From contig VXAY01002132.1 in NCBI GenBank assembly GCA_013399855.1, positions 875,968 through 939,967 of the forward strand: a DNA stretch of 64,000 bases, in the 5' to 3' direction. The notes under the pieces are model-generated. The model did no database searches and was not told where the DNA came from. It saw only the letters and a list, made by a program, of their open reading frames with translations. A program made the translations under genes and the position numbers. Positions 1 through 54,850 of the stretch are shown in pieces. Origin of the DNA: Oxyruncus cristatus (Eukaryota; Chordata; Aves; Passeriformes; Cotingidae). How positions within the stretch are numbered: the stretch's first letter is position 1; each line of letters opens with the position of its first letter.

Positions 1-578
1 GTCCAGAATTAGGGCTTGGTGGATTTGTGAAAAAGGTCGTGAGAACAGGCATTAGGAGAGTAGAGTGTGAGTACATTCCTACCAACTCCAGCAAGGGAAG
101 AAGGGAGCTGGCTCCAAGGGATAGGATATGTATATCTATACTTAGGTTGTGAATGCATGAGTAGTTTCTGAGCTCTCAGTGCCACTGAGTAAACTTTTTC
201 TGCCTTAAGCTGAACTGAGCTCACAACTGCAAGAACAGACTTCATATGTTTAATCACCACCTAAAAAAGCTGTAGGTTTTCCTGACCTTAGGGAGGCTGG
301 ATTCATAATTGCACTATAGCCATGCACAGAGAAATCAGGCATTGAGAATTCACTGTCATCAGAACAGTAGTTCTCCCCTAACAAGGAAGAGCTTGAGTGC
401 AAAGAAACTGGAGCTGAAATGTAAGGCAGAGTTAGCAGTTGTCTACAGCAAAAGGGAAGAAGAGCAGGAATTGCTCGAAGGAGGGAAACACCCACTCACC
501 CCACATCCTCTAACAAGCTGCTTAGGTAGTTTGAGCGTTGCTGGGCTTAAAATGCAAGGTATTTTTTGCATCTTTTAG
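1..578. other. GTF3C1 intron, left edge
   Basis: This is intron sequence preceding the first visible exon, with a polypyrimidine tract ending in tcttttag at 571-578. No conserved coding block, repeat or RNA gene was recognised. Confidence 0.6.
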
Positions 579-25899
<25,321 letters not shown>

Positions 25900-26036
25900 G
25901 AGGTAAAGCTGAGTCATATCAAATTGGCTTAGCCTGTAGTAGGGAGCGTTAATGCAGATGAAACGCTGCAATTTTTGCTCCATAACTTTTTATTAAGTTA
26001 TTTATCCTTTTTACTTCTGACTGTATTTAAACTAAG

Positions 26037-26554
26037 AATAAAGCTTGATGTCAAGACAGAATATGTGATCCTGCTTGAAGTGTATTATCTTCTCACCAAT
26101 AACTAACTGCCTGCAGGGTGTTCAGTCTGTAGTTCCCGATTTCACTTTAGGTGTTTCCACAGGTCATAGCAAAGGTCCCGTGTTGGTTTTTTCCTCTCTG
26201 TAACACAGAGAGCACAGTTTTACATAGAGAAATCGTTAGCTTATAGATGGACACCTAGTAATTCTGGAGAGTACATCTTGAACACTTTCAAAACCCTTCC
26301 AGTAAGGATTCCATTCTGTTCAAAGTAGTTGAAAGACTGGGGGTCTCCAAGAACCAATGTTCACTGCACTACATAATATGCAAACAGCTTGTTTTGCTGC
26401 TAGACTCCCTAGCTCTGAATACTACAGCTGTGTGTACACGTTCACAATTCGGCCTTTACAGGCGTTGAATCTTATTTCAACAGACAGTACCAAGTTTTAC
26501 GTTTCCTTTGTTACTTTAAAATCCCTCTGCCATTTTTCTTACATGATCAATAAA
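26037..26554 (+). terminator. GTF3C1: GTF3C1 3' UTR with two polyadenylation signals
   Basis: A proximal AATAAA at 26037-26042 lies 138 nt after the stop codon. A distal AATAAA, followed by a run of A, lies at 26549-26554. The stretch between them is AT-rich with no ORF of note. The distal site would end the transcript about 280 bp from the POLR3K polyadenylation signal that faces it from the other strand. Confidence 0.7.
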
Positions 26555-26846
26555 AAAAATCTGTAGCACGGAAACGCTTCACCGTTGCTTTGCCTTCTGT
26601 GCCGTGGCACAGCAGCTGGCTCAGTGCTGGGGTTTCATCACCATCCTTCAGCTTATTTACCTCCAGGCCCGTCTGCATTTCAGACACTGGTTCCTTGCTG
26701 TGCAGGGCACCAGCGTTACACGGTGGGAACGGAGGGCCCCGCACAGGCAAAGCACCCTGTTGGAGCCTGTTCCCAGCTGGGCACGGCGGCTCAGAGCAGG
26801 TTTAAAGCAACCACGCAGCAGGCGGTTCCTCGCACCCAGCGCCAGG

Positions 26847-26852
26847 TTTATT
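26847..26852 (-). terminator. POLR3K: POLR3K polyadenylation signal
   Basis: TTTATT on the plus strand is AATAAA on the minus strand, beginning 40 nt after the POLR3K stop codon. It implies a 3' UTR of only about 60 nt. Confidence 0.75.
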
Positions 26853-26891
26853 GCAGGAGCGGGACCCCCGCGCCCCATCCCCGCAGCCCCC

Positions 26892-27419
26892 TCAGTCCCG
26901 CCAGCGGTGCCCGCACTGCGGGTTGCAGCACTTGTAGAACGTGGTCATGGGCTCGTCGGCCGAGCGCGTCTGGATCTGCATGAAGTAGGCGCGGGGGTGC
27001 TCGCACTTGGGGCACGGCTCTGCGGGGCAGAAAGAGCGGCCGTGAGGGCACGGCAGGGCAGGGCAGGGCAGGGCAGGGTAGGGCAGGGGTTGTGGATGCC
27101 CCCCGCGGCCCCCCGGCCCGGCCCTACCTGCCGTGGAGTCCACGTTCTCCCAGGCCGCGGCGCCGCCCAGCACATCGTCCACCTCCTTCAGCCGCGGGTA
27201 CTTCCTGCTGGTCACCTGCGGGCACCGGGAGCGGCTCAGCGGGGACCGGGAACGCCCTGCCCGGGTCACCCCCAACCCGGGTCACCCCCCCCCCGCGCCC
27301 CCCGGTACCTTCCTGGTGACATTGCGCACGTAGGGGCAGGTGGTGCAGGCGAAGCGGTGGCAGCGCGGCCCCTCCTCGGCCACCAGCACGTTCCCGCAGG
27401 CCGGGCAGAAGAGCAGCAT
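26892..27419 (-). CDS. POLR3K: DNA-directed RNA polymerase III subunit RPC10 (RPC11 in yeast)
   Basis: This small Pol III subunit is needed for transcript cleavage, termination and reinitiation in the nucleus. Exons on the minus strand are 27309-27419, 27128-27215 and 26892-27019, joined with GT-AG introns of only 93 and 108 bp. The product is 108 residues, exactly the human length. The N-terminal zinc ribbon has CPAC (Cys5, Cys8) and CTTC (Cys25, Cys28). The linker has [19 protein letters not shown]. The C-terminal TFIIS-like zinc ribbon has CPKC and [10 protein letters not shown]. Its conserved acidic hairpin, [10 protein letters not shown], carries the Asp-Glu pair that acts in RNA cleavage. 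The start Met gives [10 protein letters not shown], as in human. The stop is TGA. The 3' UTR is very short. Confidence 0.97.
27053..27088. repeat. (GGCAG)n microsatellite in POLR3K intron 2
   Basis: About seven tandem copies of the pentamer GGCAG, one carrying a C-to-T change (GGTAG), occupy a third of the 108-bp intron. On the coding strand this is a CTGCC array just after the exon 2 donor. Confidence 0.9.
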
Positions 27420-27457
27420 CTCTGCGGGTTCCGCCTCGCCCCCCGCCCCTTCCGGCG
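27420..27457. promoter_or_regulatory. 38-bp divergent interval between POLR3K and SNRNP25 start codons
   Basis: The two ATGs point away from each other with 38 bp between them. The interval holds a GC box CCCCGCCCC (27441-27449), which matches Sp1-type sites, and an ETS/GABP-type CTTCCGG (27449-27455). A YY1-like GCGATGGCGGC overlaps the SNRNP25 start. No TATA box is seen. With so little room, each 5' UTR must be very short or must overlap the coding exon of the other gene on the opposite strand. Factor binding is inferred from motif only. Confidence 0.8.
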
Positions 27458-29130
27458 ATGGCGGCGGCGGAGGAGGCGGCGGAGGGGCCGGCGGAGGAAC
27501 CGGCGCAGGAACTGGCCCACGCCGAGGTGCTGGAGCTGTTCCAGGCGGCGCTGGCGCGGCTGGTGCAGGACCCGCTGCTCTGTGACCTCCCGCCGCAGGT
27601 GGGGCCGGGCCGGGCCGGGGGCGCCGGGCGGGGCAGGCGGGGCGCGGGCTCACGAACCCCCCCGGCCCCCGCAGGTGACGGCGGAGGAGATCGGCTCGCA
27701 GGTGGCCCCGGGGGANNNNNNNNNNNNNNNNNNNNNNNNNNNNNNNNNNNNNNNNNNNNNNNNNNNNNNNNNNNNNNNNNNNNNNNCGAGCGGGGCGGGC
27801 ACGACCCGGGCTCTGACGGGCTGTGCCCCCGCAGCCGTGGTGGTGGTGCAGAACGCCTCGGTGCTGGAGCTGAAGAAGGCGCTGCGGAGGCACTTCCAGC
27901 TGCGACAGGCGCGGCAGGGCGGTGTCCAGCACCTCAGCTGGTGAGCGGGGCCGGGAGGGGGGTCCGGAGCGCGTCCCAAGCCCGTCCCGCTCTCCTGTGG
28001 CTCCCCCTGAGTGCTTTTCCCCCAGGAAGTACATATGGAGGACGTACCACTTGACCTACGCTGGAGAGAAGCTGGCGGATGACAGAAAGAAGCTGCGAGA
28101 GTGAGTGACTGGGTGTGTTCTGGGGGGCCGAGGGGCCCCGTGGGTGCCCTGCAGCATCCCCACGGGCAGGGCTGAGGCTGTGCCCTGGCTCAGGTGGGTC
28201 CTGCGCTGGGAACTGGCCGGGAGGCGGGACAGGCAGACTGAGAGGCTCTCTGTAGGACAGGATGGCCTGGGGGGGTTCCTCAGCCGTCACCATCCCGTGC
28301 TGTGCTTATCCAGCTCAGACCACCCCAAGGCACTGGGACTTAGAGCCCTTGGTCATCATCCCACACTCCTGCAGGATAGGTTACACTCAGCCTTGCAGAG
28401 CTGCTGGTTTGGAACAAAGAAGGAGGGAACAAGAACTGCCACAGCTTGCCCAGGGAGGTTGTGGATGCCCCAACCCTGGCAGTGTTCAAAGCCAAGTTGG
28501 ATAAGGCCTTGAGGAAGCTGCTCTAGTGGGAGGTGTCCCTGCACGTGGCCCAGGGGGGTTGGGACTGGATGATCTTTAAAGTCCGTTCCAGCCCCTTAAC
28601 GTCCATGGAGAATGCCGTGCAAAGAGCATACTAAGAATATGTGTGTTCATCTCTGGACCTGCTCAGCCCCCTCTCAGAGACGATCTGGTAACAACACTGA
28701 CAGGTGACTCCCACATTTCTGTGCCTGTTCCTGGAAATGAGGAGGGATGAAGCACTTTCAAGCATTCTGCTCTTCCATACAGCAGTGCTGGGTGTGCCAG
28801 CCTGTGTGCAGAGCAGTGAGAAAAGGTGGTCTGAAGCATTACAAATTTAGCAAGACAGCAAAGCTGACCTTGGAAGACTGAGTAGTGGGTGACAGATGTT
28901 GCATTTAAGGGTTGGTAAAGGCAGATGATCAGATCCTTCAGGGCTGGCAGCGTGTGAGAATTTTATTGTGCCCCGTGATCGTAGGAGTCCATTTGCCCCT
29001 GGGAAGGAGACTATAGGATTTCAAAGGTTGTTTTTCCTGAGAAACTGGCATATAACAGCATAACTCTCTTCTTTCTTATGGCATCAGAAACAGGGACGAG
29101 GTCAGCTTCATAAAGAAGCTTCGGAAGTGA
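27458..29130 (+). CDS. SNRNP25: U11/U12 small nuclear ribonucleoprotein 25 kDa protein
   Basis: This subunit of the U11/U12 di-snRNP acts in recognition of U12-type introns in the nucleus; the family has a ubiquitin-like fold. Exons are 27458-27598, 27675 to beyond 27715 (cut by the N run), 27835-27940, 28026-28100 and 29088-29130. Conserved blocks are VQDPLLCDLP, VVVVQNASVLELKKAL, WRTYHLTYAGEKLADDRKKL and NRDEVSFIKKL, all as in human. The N-terminus MAAAEEAAEGPAEEPAQ is an acidic Ala/Glu extension of about 23 residues relative to the human 132-residue form. Exon 2 loses its end, including the human-like TVRVCKMDGEVMP part, in the gap. The last exon is four codons shorter than expected (see findings). 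The frame is preserved at every readable junction. Confidence 0.93.
27716..27786. other. Assembly gap (71 N) inside SNRNP25 exon 2 and intron 2
   Basis: The run of N begins 41 nt into exon 2, after codons for VTAEEIGSQVAPG, and ends in intron 2. The donor site and roughly 15-20 codons are missing. The gap size may be nominal. Any protein predicted across it will be wrong. Confidence 0.95.
28441..28605 (+). mobile_element. CR1 LINE 3'-end fragment (sense) in SNRNP25 intron 4
   Basis: GCCCAGGGAGGTTGTGGATG, GTGTTCAAAGCCAAGTTGGA, TAAGGCCTTGAG and GGGACTGGATGATCTTTAAA with TCCAGCCCC form the CR1 3' UTR in sense orientation. Weaker similarity may extend left to about 28380. The rest of the 987-bp intron is unremarkable. 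Confidence 0.88.
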
Positions 29131-29138
29131 CCTGTTGG

Positions 29139-30632
29139 GTAAGTCCTCAATGTACATTAAGAGCTCCCAGTTCATCTTATTCCCTGGGCCGTGGTGTTGA
29201 GGCTCAGAGCAACTGCTGTTGCTGCTCTCCACTGTATGGCAGAGCATTTCTGCACGAGGCTGTGGCCTGTTTCCATATCCTGGTGGTGGTGTTTGTGCTC
29301 TTCTCGGGGTAGGGAGTGGTAATTCAGCTGCTTCAGGTAACACACACTGGGAGCAGCAGCAGGGATGTCTCAGTGCTGGCAGTGGTGTGTCTCTAACTCT
29401 ACTTCATGTTTAGATTCTGAACCTGCTCCCACAGTGTCTTGAGACTCATTAAACAGTGTTCCTTTGCTGGAATTGCTTCTAGGACATTGCTTTCTTCTAG
29501 GCTTCGTAAATGTCTGGGAATTGCTTTCAGGAGCGTGGCTGGATGCTGATGAATCCCTGGCAGGAGGAAGGGCTCTGTATGACACATGATGGCCTTCACC
29601 AGGTCACTCAGGTCCTTCCGTGAGCCTCAGACTGTAATCCCTGAGTGCCTGCTCTCCCAGCCTGCTCCTCCCACTCCTGTGCCACTCTGAGCACCTGCAG
29701 CCAGCAGGAATGTCCCTCTGGTGCACCCAGGCAATTGCAACGAGCACACACCGCGTGTTCTTTGCTGTGCCACAGTGCCTGTGTGTTGAGCCATTGCTCT
29801 CAATTACTGCAACCTGTGAGGAATTAGGAACGGGACCTCAGTTTATAGAGCCTGTTTTTGACTCCCCGTTTTTGACTCCCAGTTTGTCCATTTCCTGGTG
29901 TACAGAAACTTGAGTTCAGCTGATTCATTGTTCTCAGGAGACAGGACACATCACTGGGCAGCTTTTGGTCATAATATTTCTGTGCAGCCGATGCCTTTCA
30001 GAACATCTCCAGCATAGGAAGCACTGGGAGCCACAGGTATTTACCTGTTTGTAACTCGTGCAGACATAATTCTGGTATTATAGTGCTATTTTTAGAAAGC
30101 TGTGCATGCGAACACGAGATGTGGCCAAGACTCTCAAGCTTAGTGAGTTTAAAACTGTGTCTCTGAAAACTCAGTCAGGGGGCCGGAAGAACAGTGGCAA
30201 GAGCAGCTTGTGCAAACCTTTGGGTTTTCGTTTTGCTGCTCGGGGTAGCTGGGTTATAAACTGTTGCTTTGTGACCCCAGTAACCTTTTCTTCTTTCAAC
30301 ATTTGCAACATCCACAGGTGTGCCCCCCGAGCAGCCACCTGCTCCAGGGTGCCTGTGACCAGCCGTGGCACTGGCTGATCCCTCCTGGACAGTCAGGGCA
30401 GTGTGGTGGTAGGAGCCCAGCACGCAGCAACCACTGTCACTGCCGAGTATTTTCCTTCCTTAACAGAGAGAGTGCAGACAAACCAGCCCTACCAGGACCA
30501 GACTGTGGATTCAGCACTTCCCTGGAGGAAAAGGTTTAACACTCGGAGGAGGAGCAAACTCCACTGACTGGACGTTCTCAGGTGTTTTTTGCCATTGCTG
30601 TTTGTATATGAAATACACTTCCAGGGATTAAA
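29139..30632 (+). other. SNRNP25: Candidate SNRNP25 3'-UTR intron and terminal non-coding exon
   Basis: Eight nt after the stop codon there is a strong donor, GG|gtaagt at 29139. A good acceptor, ttttccttccttaacag, ends at 30466. It is followed by a short stretch and ATTAAA at 30627-30632, with another AATAAA at 30883-30888. An unspliced alternative could use ATTAAA at 29448-29453. This is inferred from splice and polyadenylation motifs only. The stretch between has no coding block, only a 14-bp tandem duplication at 29854-29881. Confidence 0.35.
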
Positions 30633-30717
30633 GAGACCCTCTAGTTTTCTGAGGCTTTTCAGGCCCTTATTTCCAGCTGCAGGTCTGCATCTGTGTGGTT
30701 TTGGTGCTCAAAAGGGA

Positions 30718-30723
30718 TTTATT
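30718..30723 (-). terminator. RHBDF1: Candidate RHBDF1 polyadenylation signal
   Basis: TTTATT on the plus strand (AATAAA on the minus strand) lies about 400 nt after the stop codon. A variant ATTAAA at 30820-30825 is an alternative. The 3' UTR between (30724-31123) holds no other recognisable element. Confidence 0.5.
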
Positions 30724-31123
30724 CTCCTGGGACATGGAACAGTGTAAGTGAGATTAAGTAACAAACGTAGGCACAGACTATGCAGAAAAATTAACAGTAG
30801 CTAAAACGCTACCTCACAGTTTAATCACCACCTTAGCAGTAGTAAACAACTCTGGTTAAAAATGTAGTATTGAAACTAGTGTAATAAAAATAATGGCAGC
30901 AGAAAAGGTTCAATACAATTGAACAAGGCACAAACGTTCTGTTTTCAGAGTCTTCTGAGATAAGGCAAAACATGCCTGCCAAGTGCTAAGGAGACAGTTT
31001 AAATTAACCACGGGGAGGGTTAGAGGTGTCACTGGATTAGAGGCTTTGTCCCCATGGAACTGGCACAGCAAATGCAAAGACAGTCCATCTCCAGGGCCTG
31101 CTCGAGAAGCCAGTCTTTGCCTT

Positions 31124-51016
<19,893 letters not shown>

Positions 51017-52304
51017 CGTCCCGCGCTTGTCCTCAGGCCTAGGAGAGAGGAGAAATCACAGTCAGCAGGGAATCCCGCTCATCCCTGACACGCTCCATGC
51101 TGACAGAGGCTCTCTGCACTCCTCCAGGCTGTGACTGAGGACCCAGGCCCCACACTGCATGGATTCCCAAAATGCCCCACGAGGGCTCAGGCGTCACAGC
51201 TCGTGACCGCACCGGTCAGCCAGGACCCGACAGTCGGAGGACACGGCACATTCCTCAGGCCCACAGGACCTCGAGCCAGCTGCTGAGACCGCAGGCACAA
51301 GTTTGAGAGTCGCCTCCCATTAAGATTTTTGCTGAGACTACTACGAGATTCAGATTCCTTAAGAACCAGTTATGAATTAAATCTTAATGAGATCTGGATC
51401 CAGCCCAACCAGCTAAGTGACTGCAGTACCAAAAGCCACTGACCTCCCTCTAAAACCAGCTTGTGACTCACAGGCACCTTTCCTTGCCCACCCAAAGCCA
51501 AAACACTTTCCTACCTACCTACCACTTAGAAATTAGCAAGTAGCCTTTTCTCACTGCTGCTTCTCTTTTAAATGCAGTCATTTTCTAGAAACGCAACACG
51601 GTGCACAGAGCAATACCAGTACAGCATGAACATTAGAGAACTGGCACTAATCCTGAACTAAGAGTGGTTTTCATACATAAATAATAACGATATGGTATTT
51701 AAATAAAAACCGCCGTGCTACCAAAATGCCAAAGCAAGCAGAGTGACTTGCTGTCATCTTGCCCACTCCCCTGCAGTTTCCCCCTCCTGTTTAGGTCACA
51801 GGCAGTAGGGCAGGGACCACACAACTCTTTCAGACTGGTAGAGCACCTACTTCACTGTGTATGTTCAAAGAAACAATTGAGAAAATAGATTTCATTGGAG
51901 GAAGATCAGCTCAGATACTCAGATACCTCCACAGGTACTTTCCAACCTAAATTATACTACAAGTCCATATTTCTTCCTCTCCTAGCACACACACAACAGC
52001 AAGCCAGCAGTGTGTGCTGACTGGGACAACAGATCCCATTCCCTCCCAGCGCTGTCCTGGGCCACAGATCCCACAGGGGAGAAAAAAAATAAATCAAGTG
52101 TCCCAGCCTCTTCCCCCATCATGGTCAACAGAGCAGTCAGTTAAATCAGCAGGTACACATGACTTAAAAAGGAGAAAAACTGAATTAAAACTTAGCGCTC
52201 TAAAATGTTAACACAGTCCATTTATTTTTAATGCAGAATGATTTTAACATGCAAGGATTCTTCCTTGAGAGAGGCCAAGTCCTAGGACAGGACCAGAGGC
52301 AAAG

Positions 52305-52423
52305 GGACCTGCATCCTTCGAGACGTTCAGCACTCAACAAAACAAGGCCCTGAGCAGCCTGAATTATCCCAGCCATGGTGGCTGAGCCAGACAACCTGCA
52401 AAGGTCCCTCCCAACCTAAATTA
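52305..52423 (+). mobile_element. CR1 LINE 3'-end fragment, old copy
   Basis: GACCTGCATCCTTCGAGACG, TTCAGCACTCAACAAAACAA, GGCCCTGAGCAGCCTGA and AAGGTCCCTCCCAACCTAAA follow the order of the CR1 3' UTR in sense orientation. The copy is diverged and internally altered. Confidence 0.8.
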
Positions 52424-53706
52424 GGCGCTGCTTGTCCGAAACACGCACTGCCTCGCACGGCATTTCCACCCTATTCCCTCAGCTCCCTGCAGCTGCTCTG
52501 GGAAGGGAGCTGCACCAACAGCAAAGCTCATCACTGCAGAAGATACACAACGGAGAGGGGGGAGGCAGGGGGGGAAATAGGTCAACAAAAGGGAGAGGGG
52601 AATGATCCGGATCGTGTTGGGAGAGGAGAATCTCATCTAAAAGGAGCTGAAGGCCAGCTGCCGGCTCGGTCACACGAGCTGGGCTGGCTGCCAGCAGCGC
52701 CCTGCTCAGCTGAGCCGGAACGACAGAAAGGGAGGACTCAGCTGTAGGTGGATGAAGGTTGGGTTTCAGCAAATACCACAGGCCCCCAAAAGTCTGGGAA
52801 TTCATGACCCAGCCTGTACAGACATGCCCTTTGTACATGCACCACAGTCCTGTGTGCACAGATGCTGTGCTGTGCACGAGAGGGACATAATTCCTTCCTT
52901 CCCTCCACTCTGAGCCACAGGGGTGGCCAAATACAACTGTTCTGACTTCCTATAAGATGGCAATAGTGAGAGTATTAGGGGAGCTCCTCCTGCACTTGGT
53001 GAGGGTAAATCTGCTATGAGACATTTACTGCAAGGTCCTGCGCACAAAATAGGCAAACCTGTCTTCACTGTGAGGTCAGAAAGCAAAGCAGATTTCTCAT
53101 ACCTGAAACACTCCCTTGGTGCAATGTAGAGAGCTCCAGCATTTACCCCTGAGGATCACAAGGTCTTCCTGAGATGCTCAGCCAACAAAGACAGAGCCAC
53201 TGCTCCGGCGTGACCAAACTCAATCTATTTCACACAACTCAAGAGCCTCCTTTCTGTGCCTTGAAGGGCAAATTTCAGAGCCTCTGAACTAGAAACTTTT
53301 TTCTGGAGCATCTCTTCACTGAGCCAACATCACTCAACTTCCTTCCTGTCCACCTACAGAGCTGCCTTTGTGAGCAGGAGCTCTGGGTGTAAAGAATACA
53401 AACATGTAAGATCTGCAGCTTTATCAAAGTGAGGCCAAGCCAGGAAGGCAGAGAATGAATCACACCTGTATTGCCCAAAAGCTGCTGCAATAAAGCTGCG
53501 CCCCATGAAAGACTTTCCAATTAAACCCGCTTTCAGTTTCCCTTCCAAAATTGCCACAGACAGTAATATCCGTGCATCCCTCACTGGCTTCACTGCCACC
53601 CTTGCAGAGTAGAGCATGGGATCTCCAGCAGTGTGCACACATGTCAAAGAGGAGGATTTGGCATGCACTCACAGAGGGGCACGCCTGTGGCCTTACAATT
53701 ATCCCC

Positions 53707-53723
53707 AAAGTTGACTCAACTTT
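53707..53723. promoter_or_regulatory. 17-bp palindrome centred on an AP-1-type site
   Basis: AAAGTTGACTCAACTTT is a perfect palindrome around a central C and contains TGACTCA (53712-53718), the consensus AP-1/TRE core. It sits in the presumed first intron or flank of RHBDF1. Function is inferred from motif alone. Confidence 0.3.
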
Positions 53724-54579
53724 GTACTTTAGGCAAGGAGAATGCCCCATGGAATATGTGAAGACGTAATTCACATCCTGACACAGCAACGGATTGCTCT
53801 GCTTTCTCCCAACTTCAGCAGTTAAAGAGTTCTTGAAATAGCAAAGCACCAAAACGTACATAAAATAATTGTCTAAGTGCATTCAGTATTTAAAAGCCAG
53901 GTGAGTTTCAACGGTGACAGCAGAGTACTGAGGAGCAAAACCCTCTATCAGTTCAACCTTTTTTACTTAACTAACATGTTCACTTCCCAACACAAGTATG
54001 CAGTCAAGGCAAAGCTGTTCGGCATTCCCAACTGCCCGTGTGCATTTGGAGTGGCCAAAAATAAACCTTACAAACACACCTAAGGCAGAATTTGGAGGGC
54101 CTGATCCACTGTGAATACTCAGCCACAGCACAAAAAGGGTTGGGGCGTGGTCACGGGAGGCAGGTCTCCAGGCTAACACAGGGACGCTGAACATGCATCC
54201 AGATGTACACACAGATGTACAGCCCAGCCTCACATGGATGTATAGCTGTGTACGCAGATGGACAGCTGCATGGTCGAACAGCCTGCGTGGCAGGTAACAC
54301 CCCTTATTACACCTGGTTCTCACTCAAAGTGCTGCAGTCACTGATTTCTATCTCAGCATTGCACTGGAAGCACTTGCCGAGTTTCACAGTGACCCCTTGG
54401 TTATTTTTAGGGGTTACTGTTTCGGGATCCATTGTCCATGTATTTGATCGGGCCAATGGGGTTTGTTTCAGAGCTGACTGCACTGACACATATTTTGTTT
54501 GAACGGTCCCAGACCATCAATCCCAACTTCTCAGTACTGCCAAGAGGTCACCAACAGCAGCAGGATAGGAATACAGTCA

Positions 54580-54850
54580 GCACAGCCATGCAAGGTCAGG
54601 CCAACTGTCCATCTAAAGCCAGTGTCTCATTTCCAACAGAGGATGCCTGGCAGGGGGTGCAGAGAACAGGATCACTCGACAGTCCTGTCTGCCAGGACAG
54701 AGCTATGGCACGTGCTATGAATAACTCAGGGGCTTCTTGTAACACAGATGTCTTCACATTTAACAGTTCTGTATCCATCTCCATGTCCATCCAACAGTTA
54801 TTCTTCCAGAATTTATCCAACTCATTCTTTAATCCAAGCAGACTTTAGTA
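54580..54850. mobile_element. Possible ancient CR1/L3-like LINE remnant
   Basis: AAGGTCAGGCCAACTGTCCA, then TCTAAAGCCAGTGTCTCATT, then CCAACAGAGGATGCCTGG, and later AGAATTTATCCAACTCATTC with TTTAATCC, follow the remembered order of an old amniote CR1/L3-type element that is common in turtles and crocodiles. The copy is heavily diverged, so orientation and subfamily are not assigned. Confidence 0.45.

Larger units (their letters stand above)
26840..28150. promoter_or_regulatory. CpG-rich block covering POLR3K and the start of SNRNP25
   Basis: The stretch is strongly G+C- and CpG-rich compared with both flanks and contains all POLR3K exons, the shared promoter and SNRNP25 exons 1-4. This is the usual form of a bird housekeeping-gene CpG island. 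The 71-base assembly gap falls inside it, as expected for very GC-rich sequence. The edges are by eye. Confidence 0.75.

Noticed and set aside
27051..27090. CRISPR-like or telomere-like array
   Set aside because: It is a simple pentamer microsatellite with no spacers and is not TTAGGG.
26604..27944. Long open frame (about 446 codons) on the plus strand across POLR3K and SNRNP25
   Set aside because: It is antisense to all POLR3K exons, runs through the N gap and has Pro/Arg/Gly-rich composition typical of a GC-rich shadow frame. The real genes explain the region.
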